DNA from: Pirellula staleyi DSM 6068
GTDB lineage: Bacteria; Planctomycetota; Planctomycetia; Pirellulales; Pirellulaceae
DNA length: 64,000 bases
Assembly: GCA_945875845.1 (NCBI GenBank)
Contig: CAMCMB010000004.1
Span: forward strand, 1-64,000
Reading direction: 5' to 3'
Within the stretch, counting starts at the first letter, position 1. Every line of letters starts with the position of its first letter. Of the stretch, positions 8,702 through 17,314 are shown in pieces. The notes beneath the pieces were generated by a model. That model saw only the letters and a list, made by a program, of their open reading frames with translations. It had not been told where the DNA came from and searched no databases. The position numbers and the translations under genes are program-made.

Positions 8702-9729
8702 CCACATTTGACGACATACTCCGTAAACTTCAGGATGCCAAGGGGGACGTACGCGCTCAAGCAGTTATTACGGCGGACTTTGCGCTCTCTGTGCAGTCCC
8801 CTCAAGACAGAGACAAATTAACGTACACTCTTGACGCTGCGGCGGTGCTCCACTGGTTCGATCTACCGATAATGACCCATATGTTGCAAGTGGATGAGTC
8901 CGAGGCTCGCCGACTCTTGGAATTACTATGTCACTTCCCTTTCGTTGAGTCGTTTCCTCTTCGAGGCAAAAACGCGAGCAATATACACGATGCGACACGA
9001 TTCGGCTGGCGTGCGCGACTTGCCCGTGAGCAACCCAACCTTTGGCGACAATTGTCTGCCCAAGCTGCCGAATGGTTCGCAGGTCGCGACGAAATTTCAT
9101 CGCGGATCGAATACGCTTACCACCTACTCTGCGCCGATCCAATCCGCGGCGCACGACATCTCGAAGAATTAGATCGGCATTGGTCCGGTTCAGCTCACCC
9201 TGAACATCGTCAGTCGCTGGCGCAGGCCCTTTGGGAATTGGAGACACATGGCTTGGTTGAGGGCGTTGCGAGGCTCGAGGTACTTGTCTGTGCTGGCGAG
9301 TCTCGCTCCGCTCGCGGTGAAACGGCCCAACTCGGCGATTTAGCAAGTCGCTCGGTAGCCCTTGCTCGAACGCTAGATCATCCCTCCGGATTGGCGCGGG
9401 CATGGTGTCTCCATGGGGACGTGCTTCAATCGCAGGGCAAGCTGGAGGGGGCGCGGGCAGCGTTTGACGAGGTTCTAACGATCAGCCGTCGACTTGCGGA
9501 ACAGGATCCGAGCAACGCGGGTTGGCAGCGTGGCTTGGCGCTGGCGATTCACAGGACAGCAAGAATGGCAAGCAGTTCAGGTGCGCACAAAAGGGCGGCT
9601 GAACTTTTGAGTGAAGCAAATCAAATCTTCGAACGATTGGTTGAAAAATCGCCGGAACAAGTCGTTTGGAAAACAGAACTAGAGCAGATCTCCAAAGAGC
9701 TTTTCGCGATAGTGAGTCACCTTCAATAA
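8698..9729 (+). CDS. Winged-helix and TPR-like protein, C-terminal half of a split NLR-like protein
   Basis: A 343-residue protein starting at the ATG whose last bases form the stop of the previous gene (ATGA), so translation is likely coupled. Residues about 35-125 (DAAAVLHWFDLPIMTHMLQV, then EARRLLELLCHFPFVESF and RARLAREQPNLWRQLSAQAAEWF) match the winged helix that follows the NTPase in STAND proteins. The remainder is all-helical with TPR-like repeats, e.g. ARAWCLHGDVLQSQGKLEGA and the next helix. The frame stays open back to 8494, but that extension is Cys/Pro/Arg-rich and overlaps the first gene. Together the two genes would make one SEFIR-NTPase-WH-TPR receptor. The TPR half would be the ligand-sensing part. 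Confidence 0.7.
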   Translation: MTTFDDILRKLQDAKGDVRAQAVITADFALSVQSPQDRDKLTYTLDAAAVLHWFDLPIMTHMLQVDESEARRLLELLCHFPFVESFPLRGKNASNIHDATRFGWRARLAREQPNLWRQLSAQAAEWFAGRDEISSRIEYAYHLLCADPIRGARHLEELDRHWSGSAHPEHRQSLAQALWELETHGLVEGVARLEVLVCAGESRSARGETAQLGDLASRSVALARTLDHPSGLARAWCLHGDVLQSQGKLEGARAAFDEVLTISRRLAEQDPSNAGWQRGLALAIHRTARMASSSGAHKRAAELLSEANQIFERLVEKSPEQVVWKTELEQISKELFAIVSHLQ

Positions 9730-9772
9730 GGGCGAAACATGGGACACTACACTTTCATATGTTCGGTCTCGA

Positions 9773-9928
9773 CACAGCCGACCTTAACTCCAAGCAGTTG
9801 AGCGACAACTGCTCTACAATATAAGGTGCAGGCACGTGTAGCCGTGCCGTTCGCAGTCTAACTTTTGTCAAGATTCTAGATGGACGGCACATGGAATGTG
9901 CCTACTACTTTGACTTTTGTCGGCTGTG
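9773..9928. repeat. Dispersed palindromic repeat, family A (copy 2, longest)
   Basis: The copy is bounded by inverted termini CACAGCCGAC (9773) and GTCGGCTGTG (9928). It includes the arm GCAGGCACGTGTAGCCGTGC and the opposite arm GGACGGCACATGGAATGTGC. An extra hairpin AGCAGTTG/CAACTGCT sits at 9792-9812. It occupies most of the 430-bp gap (9730-10158) after the split STAND pair; the rest of the gap shows nothing I recognise. Confidence 0.8.
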
Positions 9929-10158
9929 CGGTCTCGATTTCCCGAATTTCGATTTGAGATAATCTCGGCACGAACCGCTCGCGAAATGGAATACTGCTTC
10001 TCTATTGCTATTCAACTTCTATTCAACGCCGATTTCCGCAGGCCCTAATTAGCTCACATTTTTTGCATTGGCCCATCTCCCTGTTGACGGGCACTATAAT
10101 CAACGCGGCCCGAACCGAGATCCGGGGAGTTGAACGCAGTTGAAAGAGTGCCTGAATC

Positions 10159-11409
10159 ATGGGAATCACAATTCACTATCGCGGAAAGATGGATGACGTT
10201 CGTCAAGTCGAAACTCTGGAAGATCGTGTCCTTGATTTCGTCTATGCGATGGGTGGCCGCGCAACACTCTGGCGATCCTTTGATGATCATGATTCGTCGC
10301 GAGTCGTACGTGGCTTGATGATCGAATTGGTACCGGGGCATGACACGTTCAGTTTGTTGATTTCACCCGAAGGAGACCTGACGCCACTGTTTCAAATCGA
10401 GGAGGCGGAGAAAGCACCATTCGACGAACCGCCTTATTGCTTTGTTAAAACGCAATTCGGATCGCTGGAGGGTCACGTTGCCATTGTTCATTTGCTCGAC
10501 GCGATCCAACAACGGTTCTGTTCCAACTTGAAAGTGACCGATGAAGGCGAATACTATGAGAAACGCGACATTCATCAACTTGCTCAAAAGATGCAATTCC
10601 TACGTACCGCAATCCGCTCGCTGGGCGAAGGCCTACAAGAATACGGACTGAACGAAGAGGCCGCTGAAGACCCGAATATTCTGGCCACTCGCATCGAACG
10701 CATCACAGCACTTATCCACGAAAAACTATCGACGGAACAGGACCAGGCGTCAGGTATCGTTGAGAGCACGGCCGACGTCAACTGGAGCGAACCAACATTG
10801 GAAGATGAAGTCCATGTGATGGATAGGCTGGAGCGTCAGAATCAATTGCGTGGCGAACGCATGACTCGGCGAATTGCCGAATGCACCGCAGACGGAATGT
10901 CAGCCAACGAAGCATTCGAGTTGGCGATGCAAGAAGAAGGTTTGCCAATCCCTGAGCACGACAAAACCAGCGAAATGGAACCCATTGAACCGTGGTTGCA
11001 CAGTCTACCATGCCATTCCTTTGATGCTGCCAACGAACCTTCCGATTGCAAAAACAACGCAACGGTCGAGCAAGCCCAATCACTTCTGATGGCCGCGATC
11101 GAACTTGCCAACAACGATTCGAAAAAATCGTCATTTGCAACGGTACTCACGAGAGCCTGCATGGACATCATGGGAGGCCTTGTCCAGGCCACTTGCCTCG
11201 ATTGGGACGACGTCACTAGCCGAGCCCTCGCGATCACGCAGCTCAAACGCGCCCTCACTGGCCACGCCTACGCTCGAGGAGCCGTTTTCGGTCTTCGCGC
11301 CGAACAAGCGATTACTCAAGTGCAATCAACCGAGCTCCACGCACAGCTCAAAGCGCTACTAGCCAAGATCCATGAGCTTGCCGAAAGCGCATGGTCATCG
11401 AACGACTGA
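10159..11409 (+). CDS. Conserved planctomycete protein of unknown function
   Basis: A 416-residue soluble protein without signal peptide. The N-terminal 160 residues (GITIHYRGKMDD..., then EPPYCFVKTQFGSLEGHVAIVHLLDAI) look like a compact mixed alpha/beta domain that I remember as conserved in planctomycetes without assigned function. The middle and C-terminal parts are helical, acidic and variable (coiled-coil-like around 150-200; VMDRLERQNQLRGERMTRRIAECTA near 220). It stands alone between a repeat and an exported oxidoreductase gene. No catalytic motif is visible, so no function is proposed. Confidence 0.8.
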   Translation: MGITIHYRGKMDDVRQVETLEDRVLDFVYAMGGRATLWRSFDDHDSSRVVRGLMIELVPGHDTFSLLISPEGDLTPLFQIEEAEKAPFDEPPYCFVKTQFGSLEGHVAIVHLLDAIQQRFCSNLKVTDEGEYYEKRDIHQLAQKMQFLRTAIRSLGEGLQEYGLNEEAAEDPNILATRIERITALIHEKLSTEQDQASGIVESTADVNWSEPTLEDEVHVMDRLERQNQLRGERMTRRIAECTADGMSANEAFELAMQEEGLPIPEHDKTSEMEPIEPWLHSLPCHSFDAANEPSDCKNNATVEQAQSLLMAAIELANNDSKKSSFATVLTRACMDIMGGLVQATCLDWDDVTSRALAITQLKRALTGHAYARGAVFGLRAEQAITQVQSTELHAQLKALLAKIHELAESAWSSND

Positions 11410-11665
11410 ATTGAGCGGAATGTTTATGCCGTACTCACATCGCCATGCGTTCCAATGCCGAAGATGTCGCGGTTATCAGCCGATTTTGGGACAGCATGTA
11501 GACGTCCCCACAAAAAACAGAGTAAACTGCATGCCCACCAACAATGGCACGCACTTTTTGGCGAGTCGCGTCTCTCCTCTGCGGGTAGACTCGTTCGAAC
11601 CGAACGTGGTTGCCATTCGTCTCACGCATCCCGCACTTGTTACCTCCTAATAGCACCTCTCAATC

Positions 11666-13108
11666 ATGAAACCAATCTCTCGCCGCCATTTCGTTAAAAC
11701 GACAGCCGTCCTCGGTGTTGCAGCCACGACACGACACGCTGCTGCATATTCATTAGCCAACGACGACGTGCGACTCGGCTTCGTCGGCTGTGGCGGCCGC
11801 GCGGGTGAACACTTGCAGGTTTTCGAAAAAATGAATGGCGTCAAGATTGCCGGCCTATGCGATCCGGATCAAGGCAAGGTGGCCGCCGCAAAAGAGCGAT
11901 TCAGCCCTGATGCGAAGACTTGGACCGACCTGCGCTCGATGATCGATGACAAAAATATCGACGCCGTTGTGATCGCGTCGTGCAATCATTGGCATTGTTT
12001 AGCTGCGATTTGGGCCATGCAGGCGGGTAAAGATGTCTATGTCGAAAAGCCGTTGTCCCATAGCCAATGGGAAGGCAAACAGACAGTTGCCGCAGCACGC
12101 AAGTACAACCGCGTCTGCCAAGTAGGGACCCAGCAACGCTCCGATCCGATGCAAGTCGAGATCAAGAATTTTCTACACGAAGAAAAAGGGATCGGCAAAA
12201 TACTCTCCGCTCGTGTGAATCGATATGGCGTGCGCAACTCGATCGGACTGCGAACGACTCCGCTCAACATCGACCCCAAAATTGACTACAACCTTTGGCT
12301 TGGACCTGCTCAACAAAAACCGATCTTTCGAGAGAAATTGCATTACGATTGGCACTGGGATTGGAATACGGGCTCAGGCGAAATGGGCAACTGGGGAGTC
12401 CACGTTTTAGACGACCTTCGCAACAATGTGTTCCTGGACAAAGTTTCGTTGCCGCAGCGAATCTTCGGCGGTGGTGGTCGAGTCGTTTGGAAGGATGCAG
12501 GCGAAACACCCAATGTTCATTTTGTCTATTTTGACACTGGGTCCATTCCAGTGGTTATCGGCCTCACCAATTTGCCGGCCAGTCCAACCGACAACAAATC
12601 CCCCAAGTGCCCCGGCCCAGGCAGTGGTTATGTCGCTTATTGCGAGGGGGGCCGGTTCGAAGGTCAACGGGGCTCGGGTACAGCCTTTGACCTCGATGGC
12701 AAGGTTATCAAAAAGTTTAAAGGCAATTCTGGCGGTCGCCTGCATCAACAGAACTTCGTGGAAGCCGTTCGCAAACGCGATCCGTCCATGTTGAACACCG
12801 ATGTCGAAGTTGGGCATCACTCCACCGGATGGTGCAATTTGGCCAACGTCGCTTTCCGTACGGGGACGAAATATTCACAAGAAAAAACGGAGAGCATCAA
12901 GTCAAAGGAGTGGTCTGAACTCTTGGCAGAGATGAAGCAATTGATGACGGCACATGGGTTGACGATGGAATCTGAAGGAATGTTGTTGGGGCCAATGTTG
13001 ACCGTTGACCCCAATACAGAATTGTTCACTGGGGAGCATGCCGAACAGGCCAATCCGTTCCTGAAGCGGCAGTATCGTGCACCATTCGTCGTACCAGAAA
13101 GCGTCTAG
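11666..13108 (+). CDS. Tat-exported Gfo/Idh/MocA-family oxidoreductase
   Basis: A 480-residue protein with a twin-arginine signal (SRRHFVKTTAVLGVAA, residues 5-20), an NAD(P)-binding Rossmann motif GFVGCGGRAGEH near 38-49 and the family's EKPLSH motif near 130. The C-terminal beta-sheet domain has the WHWDWNTGSGEMGNWGVHVLDD signature of the planctomycete group. Family members oxidise or reduce sugars and inositols with tightly bound NAD(P); a Tat signal implies folding with cofactor before export to the periplasm. The substrate cannot be told from sequence. Transcribed alone, with a 256-bp upstream gap without features and a palindromic repeat just after the stop. Confidence 0.92.
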   Translation: MKPISRRHFVKTTAVLGVAATTRHAAAYSLANDDVRLGFVGCGGRAGEHLQVFEKMNGVKIAGLCDPDQGKVAAAKERFSPDAKTWTDLRSMIDDKNIDAVVIASCNHWHCLAAIWAMQAGKDVYVEKPLSHSQWEGKQTVAAARKYNRVCQVGTQQRSDPMQVEIKNFLHEEKGIGKILSARVNRYGVRNSIGLRTTPLNIDPKIDYNLWLGPAQQKPIFREKLHYDWHWDWNTGSGEMGNWGVHVLDDLRNNVFLDKVSLPQRIFGGGGRVVWKDAGETPNVHFVYFDTGSIPVVIGLTNLPASPTDNKSPKCPGPGSGYVAYCEGGRFEGQRGSGTAFDLDGKVIKKFKGNSGGRLHQQNFVEAVRKRDPSMLNTDVEVGHHSTGWCNLANVAFRTGTKYSQEKTESIKSKEWSELLAEMKQLMTAHGLTMESEGMLLGPMLTVDPNTELFTGEHAEQANPFLKRQYRAPFVVPESV

Positions 13109-13125
13109 CCCGTTGAGCATGCCGC

Positions 13126-13210
13126 GTAGCAGGCACGTTCCATGTGCCGTCCGCAATGCAAAAGCCTTTGGTTTTTGAGGCTACGGCACACGGAGTGTGC
13201 CTGCTACTTT
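13126..13210. repeat. Dispersed palindromic repeat, family A (copy 3, variant)
   Basis: Arms GTAGCAGGCACGTTCCATGT and, inverted, ACGGCACACGGAGTGTGCCT frame a loop containing a second hairpin (AAAGCC...GGCTTT-like). It lies 18 bp after the oxidoreductase stop codon and may act as its transcript end. Confidence 0.7.
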
Positions 13211-13305
13211 CCCAGCGATTCAATAGGTTCACAGCCTAGGAGCGATGGGCGAGGGGAGCGTGGCAAATGGTTCTGGCGAATCAACCGCCCTTCGTACCTC
13301 AGGGC

Positions 13306-13339
13306 GTGCCACCCGTATCCAGGTGCCACCCGTATCCAG
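13306..13339. repeat. 17-bp unit repeated twice in tandem
   Basis: GTGCCACCCGTATCCAG occurs at 13306-13322 and again at 13323-13339. The preceding bases (CGCCCTTCGTACCTCAGGGC) resemble, in inverted form, the sequence near 54018-54050, so this is part of another dispersed repeat. Confidence 0.75.
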
Positions 13340-13361
13340 GTGGTTGAAAGCGAAAACGATT

Positions 13362-14222
13362 TTACGAAGGGTTCCGCAGCACCCAGGCGATCAGCGCTGC
13401 CCCGGCTACGACACGGTAGAGGGCAAACGGAGCAAAGCCGTGTTTTCGAACCCATTGCATGAACCAGGCGATGACGAGGAATGCGACAACAAAGCTCGTC
13501 GCAAAACCAGCCGCAAGTGCGATCCAACGGTCCATTTCTGGAAGCGGTTCTTTCATCAAATACTTAAGCAATTTAAAACCACTCGCTGCAAACATGACCG
13601 GGATGGAAAGAAAGAAACTAAACTCCAGGGCTGCGCTGCGAGAAAGCCCCATCAGTTGTCCCCCCGCAATCGTGGACATGGAGCGACTCGTCCCCGGGAA
13701 TACCGCTGCTACGATTTGCGCCAAACCAATAACGATCGCTTGTTTCAGACTAATCTCTTCGATTTGTGTGGTCGTCGCACGGTTGCTGGCGTAACGGTCG
13801 ATGAAGAACATCGCAATACCGCCAACGACCAATGCGATCCCGATGAACAGCAACGATTCCATGTTGTCGTCAATCAATTTATCGATCAAGAAACAGGGAA
13901 TTGCGGTAACGACAAAGCTTATCATCACCAGCGGCAATGGGTGCGACAGCCATATTGACTTGCCGCCGGCTTGACGATCTTTACTTGTGAGTGCCTGTTG
14001 AAACGAAGCCACGAAACCTACCAATCGCTTCCAGAAGTAAGCGACGACCGCCAATATTGCACCCAGTTGAATGAACACAGCAAACATTTTCCAAAAGCTG
14101 TCTGTGCGGTCTATGGAAAGAAGCTCCTGAGTGATCAGGATGTGGGCAGTCGAGCTGACAGGTAGGAATTCGGTGAGTCCTTCGACGACGCCTTGGATAA
14201 TTGCTGCAATCAGATCAGTCAT
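13362..14222 (-). CDS. uppP: Undecaprenyl-diphosphate phosphatase UppP (BacA family)
   Basis: A 286-residue polytopic inner-membrane enzyme. The two family motifs are present: EGLTEFLPVSSTAHILI near residues 13-29 (catalytic Glu and Ser) and PGTSRSMSTIAGG near 175, with the catalytic Arg. Seven to eight hydrophobic helices fit the UppP fold. It dephosphorylates undecaprenyl diphosphate to recycle the lipid carrier for peptidoglycan and other surface glycans, and overexpression gives bacitracin resistance. Its presence agrees with planctomycetes having peptidoglycan. It forms a single-gene unit. Confidence 0.95.
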   Translation of the reverse strand: MTDLIAAIIQGVVEGLTEFLPVSSTAHILITQELLSIDRTDSFWKMFAVFIQLGAILAVVAYFWKRLVGFVASFQQALTSKDRQAGGKSIWLSHPLPLVMISFVVTAIPCFLIDKLIDDNMESLLFIGIALVVGGIAMFFIDRYASNRATTTQIEEISLKQAIVIGLAQIVAAVFPGTSRSMSTIAGGQLMGLSRSAALEFSFFLSIPVMFAASGFKLLKYLMKEPLPEMDRWIALAAGFATSFVVAFLVIAWFMQWVRKHGFAPFALYRVVAGAALIAWVLRNPS

Positions 14223-14233
14223 GGGGTTTCATT

Positions 14234-14302
14234 CGTTGTGCGACGCACTGCGTCGTTCGGCAAACTCCATTGACGGCGCGGAGCATCGTTGCACGATGGA
14301 GT
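14234..14302. repeat. Pair of short hairpins related to family C
   Basis: CGACGCACTGCGTCG at 14241-14255 and CATCGTTGCACGATG at 14284-14298 are each perfect or near-perfect palindromes, made of the same ACGACGC/GCGTCGT words as the repeats at 1644 and 17231. They lie between the uppP start and the beta-propeller gene's 3' end. Confidence 0.5.
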
Positions 14303-14411
14303 GATAGAGTTTGCAGTTTAATAGCTTGCGGTGTCGTGGCTAGTGCTCTTCCGTTTACGATCACGAGAAACATTCGCCAAATGGAGGTGGATTTCTGGAC
14401 TTCCGCACCGC

Positions 14412-15698
14412 TCATTTCTTTGTTGAGGGTGAAGCGATGCAAAACAAGTGTTTTTCGCCACGCAGGAAGATTCGGTTTGCCGAAGGTACGGGCGAACCGA
14501 TCACGGGTTCCGCCATGTCGTTTTCGGACAAAAGCTCGAACTTGTTGTTCGCCACGCTGGCTACGAAAACAACTCCATCTTCACGCGGTGCGTACAAGGT
14601 GTCACCTGCAATCAACGGCGATGCATAAAACAAGGCCCGCCCTTTTGGAAACGAATCGCTCCATAGCGTTTTGCCTGTCGCGGGGTCGATGCACTCGACT
14701 TCGCCTCGATCTCGCAGGAGAATCACATGGCCTTTGTATACTATGGGAGTGGGCACGAAAGTCCCAATGTCTTCGCGTTTCCAAATATGATTCGTCTTGG
14801 TTACGTCGCCATCCCCGGTGATTCGAATCCCGTGAAGTCTTGGAATGCCACGATCGTTGCGGCCATAAGCGATGATAGCAATGTCCTTTACGATGACAGG
14901 CGTAGCGATAGCAGGCCAAAGTTTGCTGGCATCGGGGTTGAAGTTTCCGCACGACCAAAGGAGCTTTCCATCCGTCGAGTCGTGAATGGTGATGTGTTCC
15001 GCTCCCCAAACGAGAAGCGCTTCTTTTCCATTGTGCTGAATCACCAAAGGAGTGGTATAGCCGTGATCGCATTCCATTGGAGTCGTGTAGTTGCGAGCGA
15101 CCTTCCATGCGATTTCCCCGCTGGTTTTGTCAAAAGCTGCCAGCCATGATTCCCCCGCATGCATGCGAGCCATGATGACATGCTTCTCGGTGAGTACAGG
15201 AGAGGTACCGTGATCCCAAAACAAGGTGTCTTTCCCAAATCGTTCGACGAGATTGGTTTGCCATCGGACCGTCCCGTTCAACTCGACGGCCGCTAGTGTT
15301 CCGCTCTTGAAGTACGCGAAGACGGCCGTTCCATCTGTTGTAGGCGAAGCGTTGCTGCCCGAGCCGTTTCGATGCTTGCCAGCATCTTCCTTTCCGAAAA
15401 CCGTCTGCCATTTCTTGGCACCGTCAAAGTCGAAACAGAGCACGGCGTCGGTGTCGCCGACGGGTGCCGTTAGATAAATCTTTTGGTTCAATACGATGGG
15501 AGTCGAACATCCCTTTCCTGGTAATTCCGCTCGCCACAAGTAATTTTTGGCATCAAATTTTGCCGGGTAGGAACCGAGTTCTGTGCTCCCGTTCCCAAGC
15601 GGGCCACGCCAACTCAGCCAGTTCGACTGGTCCTCACCAAATGCATGCCCCGCCACACAGAAAAGAACTAACGAAGCATGAATTGACTTTATGAACAT
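14412..15698 (-). CDS. Exported PQQ-like beta-propeller repeat protein (second copy)
   Basis: A 428-residue protein with a signal peptide (residues 1-21, ending HAFGE), then NWLSWRGPLGNGSTELG, which parallels the start of the protein encoded at 299-1549. Blade-like repeats follow (YLWRAELPGKGCSTPIV, RWQTNLVERFG, IAWKVARN, LLWSCGNF, HIWKRED, TLWSDSF). A cytoplasmic role is unlikely given the signal. As for the first paralogue, binding of PQQ is not shown. The two proteins differ strongly, so they are not a recent duplication. Confidence 0.87.
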   Translation of the reverse strand: MFIKSIHASLVLFCVAGHAFGEDQSNWLSWRGPLGNGSTELGSYPAKFDAKNYLWRAELPGKGCSTPIVLNQKIYLTAPVGDTDAVLCFDFDGAKKWQTVFGKEDAGKHRNGSGSNASPTTDGTAVFAYFKSGTLAAVELNGTVRWQTNLVERFGKDTLFWDHGTSPVLTEKHVIMARMHAGESWLAAFDKTSGEIAWKVARNYTTPMECDHGYTTPLVIQHNGKEALLVWGAEHITIHDSTDGKLLWSCGNFNPDASKLWPAIATPVIVKDIAIIAYGRNDRGIPRLHGIRITGDGDVTKTNHIWKREDIGTFVPTPIVYKGHVILLRDRGEVECIDPATGKTLWSDSFPKGRALFYASPLIAGDTLYAPREDGVVFVASVANNKFELLSENDMAEPVIGSPVPSANRIFLRGEKHLFCIASPSTKK

Positions 15699-15770
15699 AA
15701 CGAGTAAGACCTATCGAGTAATGTTGTGGGATTGCCTAAACAATAGCATACCAAAAAGCAAGCCAATCAT

Positions 15771-15826
15771 CGCGTGGCACGAGCGCGCTCGTGATTCCAT
15801 GGGCGAGACGCCCATGCCACTTTCGA
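15771..15826. repeat. Palindromic repeat, family D (copy 1)
   Basis: CGCGTGGCACGAGCGCGCTC followed by CATGGGCGAGACGCCCATG (a perfect hairpin with a 5-base loop) and CCACTTTCGAA. The inverted copy is at 43205-43264. It lies in the promoter region between two divergent genes. Confidence 0.8.
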
Positions 15827-15995
15827 ACACCCCGTGTCGGATCGAACGATAGAACCAGGGCCGGCCATTGAGCAAAAAAAGCATAATTTGCAAGCCAGCT
15901 CCTTTCCTTCTTACGCTAAGCTGGTATCGCTGGCTACAATGATATTCCCTCCGTTCTTTCGAAGCCATGGCTCCCCTCTTACCCACCTCAATCTT

Positions 15996-17021
15996 ATGAA
16001 ATCAATTCTATGCCTACTGACGTCTACTCTTGTTGCATGCACCCCCTTTGGAACCGCGTTGGCTCAGGAATCGAAAACCCTTCGCGCCGGAATCATAGGC
16101 CTTGATACGTCTCACGCGATTGCATTCACCAAGGCACTCAATAAGGGGCCTTCAAAACCCGAGGATAAAGAAAAGGTTGCTGGCGTCGTTGTCACCGCTG
16201 CCTATCCACAGGGGAGTCGCGACATCGTTAGTAGCACCGAAAGAGTTCCTGCCTACATCGAACAAGTCAAGGCGCTCGGTGTTGAAATCGTTGACTCCAT
16301 TGACTCCCTGCTTCAACGCGTCGATGTCGTTTTTCTTGAATCCAATGACGGTCGGGTCCATTTGGAACAACTCGGTCCTGTACTCGCTGCGGGCAAACCG
16401 GTGTTCATCGACAAACCGATCGCAGGCAACTTAGTGGACACCATCCGTATCCTGGATGCCGTCAAAAAAGCCAACGTTCCTTGCTTTTGCTCATCGTCCT
16501 TGCGATATGGTAAATCAACGCAAGCGGTCCGAAATGGGTCGATCGGCAAAGTCAAGAGCGCAGAGACATTCAGTCCCGCGTCGATTGAACCAACCCACGT
16601 TGACTTGTATTGGTACGGCATTCATGGATGCGAAGCTCTTTTTGCGGTGATGGGAACAGGATGCGTGTCCGTCAAGCGAGGGATGACGGCCGATGGGAAA
16701 ATCGAAGTGATAGGTACTTGGCCGAATGGCCGTACTGGAATCTTTCGAGAATCCAACACCACGGATCGCAAAGGCTACGGAGGACGTGCGGTTGGAGAAA
16801 AGGGAGAGTCCGATGTCGGTAGCTACGAGGGCTATGACGTCTTGCTCATCGAGATCGTCAAAATGTTCCGTGGCAATGCCGTCCCCGTAAGTGCGGATGA
16901 AACGCTCGAACTGTACGCATTCATGGAGGCGGCGGACGAAAGCAAACGTCGCGGTGGCGCAGAAGTCACCCTCAAGGAAGTGATCGAAAAAGCAAGAGCC
17001 ACGATCGCGTCCAGTAAGTAA
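15996..17021 (+). CDS. Exported Gfo/Idh/MocA-family oxidoreductase
   Basis: A 341-residue protein. I start it at the ATG of MKSILCLLTSTLVACTPFG because this begins a clear Sec signal peptide; the frame is open further upstream but that extension is not signal-like and covers a repeat. The Rossmann segment LRAGIIGLDTSHAIAF lacks the usual GxGxxG but retains the family's GLDTSH variant seen in planctomycete members. A DKPIAG motif replaces EKP (about residue 130), and GIHGCEALFAVMG belongs to the C-terminal domain. The substrate is unknown. This variant is common in planctomycetes next to sulfatases and glycosidases, but none is adjacent here. Confidence 0.85.
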   Translation: MKSILCLLTSTLVACTPFGTALAQESKTLRAGIIGLDTSHAIAFTKALNKGPSKPEDKEKVAGVVVTAAYPQGSRDIVSSTERVPAYIEQVKALGVEIVDSIDSLLQRVDVVFLESNDGRVHLEQLGPVLAAGKPVFIDKPIAGNLVDTIRILDAVKKANVPCFCSSSLRYGKSTQAVRNGSIGKVKSAETFSPASIEPTHVDLYWYGIHGCEALFAVMGTGCVSVKRGMTADGKIEVIGTWPNGRTGIFRESNTTDRKGYGGRAVGEKGESDVGSYEGYDVLLIEIVKMFRGNAVPVSADETLELYAFMEAADESKRRGGAEVTLKEVIEKARATIASSK

Positions 17022-17230
17022 CGATTGTGGTAGCGGAGCGACACGAGCAGATGGTTGAAATAGTGGTTTCCGCTTGGCGCCTCGCTTACCGGTTTGTTTC
17101 TTTCATGGATTGTGAGATGGGTTACCCTATGTGCCCTCGAAGAAGATCACTCTCCCACCGTCTTGGTCAAAATACGACGTGGATGTGCTTCTAGTGAACT
17201 GTCCAAAGTAAAAACGTCGGTTGCAAACTT

Positions 17231-17283
17231 AGTTGCACGACGCTCCGCGTCGTGATTCCTGCGGCGCAGAGCGTCGTGCAACT
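17231..17283. repeat. Palindromic repeat, family C (copy 2, best preserved)
   Basis: AGTTGCACGACGCTC at 17231-17245 is repeated inverted as GAGCGTCGTGCAACT at 17269-17283, a perfect 15-bp stem; an inner CGACGCTCCGCGTCG hairpin lies in the left arm. It sits between the convergent oxidoreductase and SRPBCC genes. The remaining part of the gap carries a fragment of the GCCTCGCTTACCGG repeat also found at 43141-43332. Confidence 0.8.
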
Positions 17284-17314
17284 TAACGCATCCATAACGC
17301 TCCTTTGGTACTCG

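Noticed and set aside
8768-9403. 211-residue minus-strand open frame over the winged-helix/TPR gene
   Set aside because: It is Arg/Gln-rich and without motifs, while the plus-strand protein shows a winged helix and TPR-like helices.
13245-13958. 237-residue plus-strand open frame
   Set aside because: It is antisense to uppP, rich in His, Asn and Lys, and matches no family.
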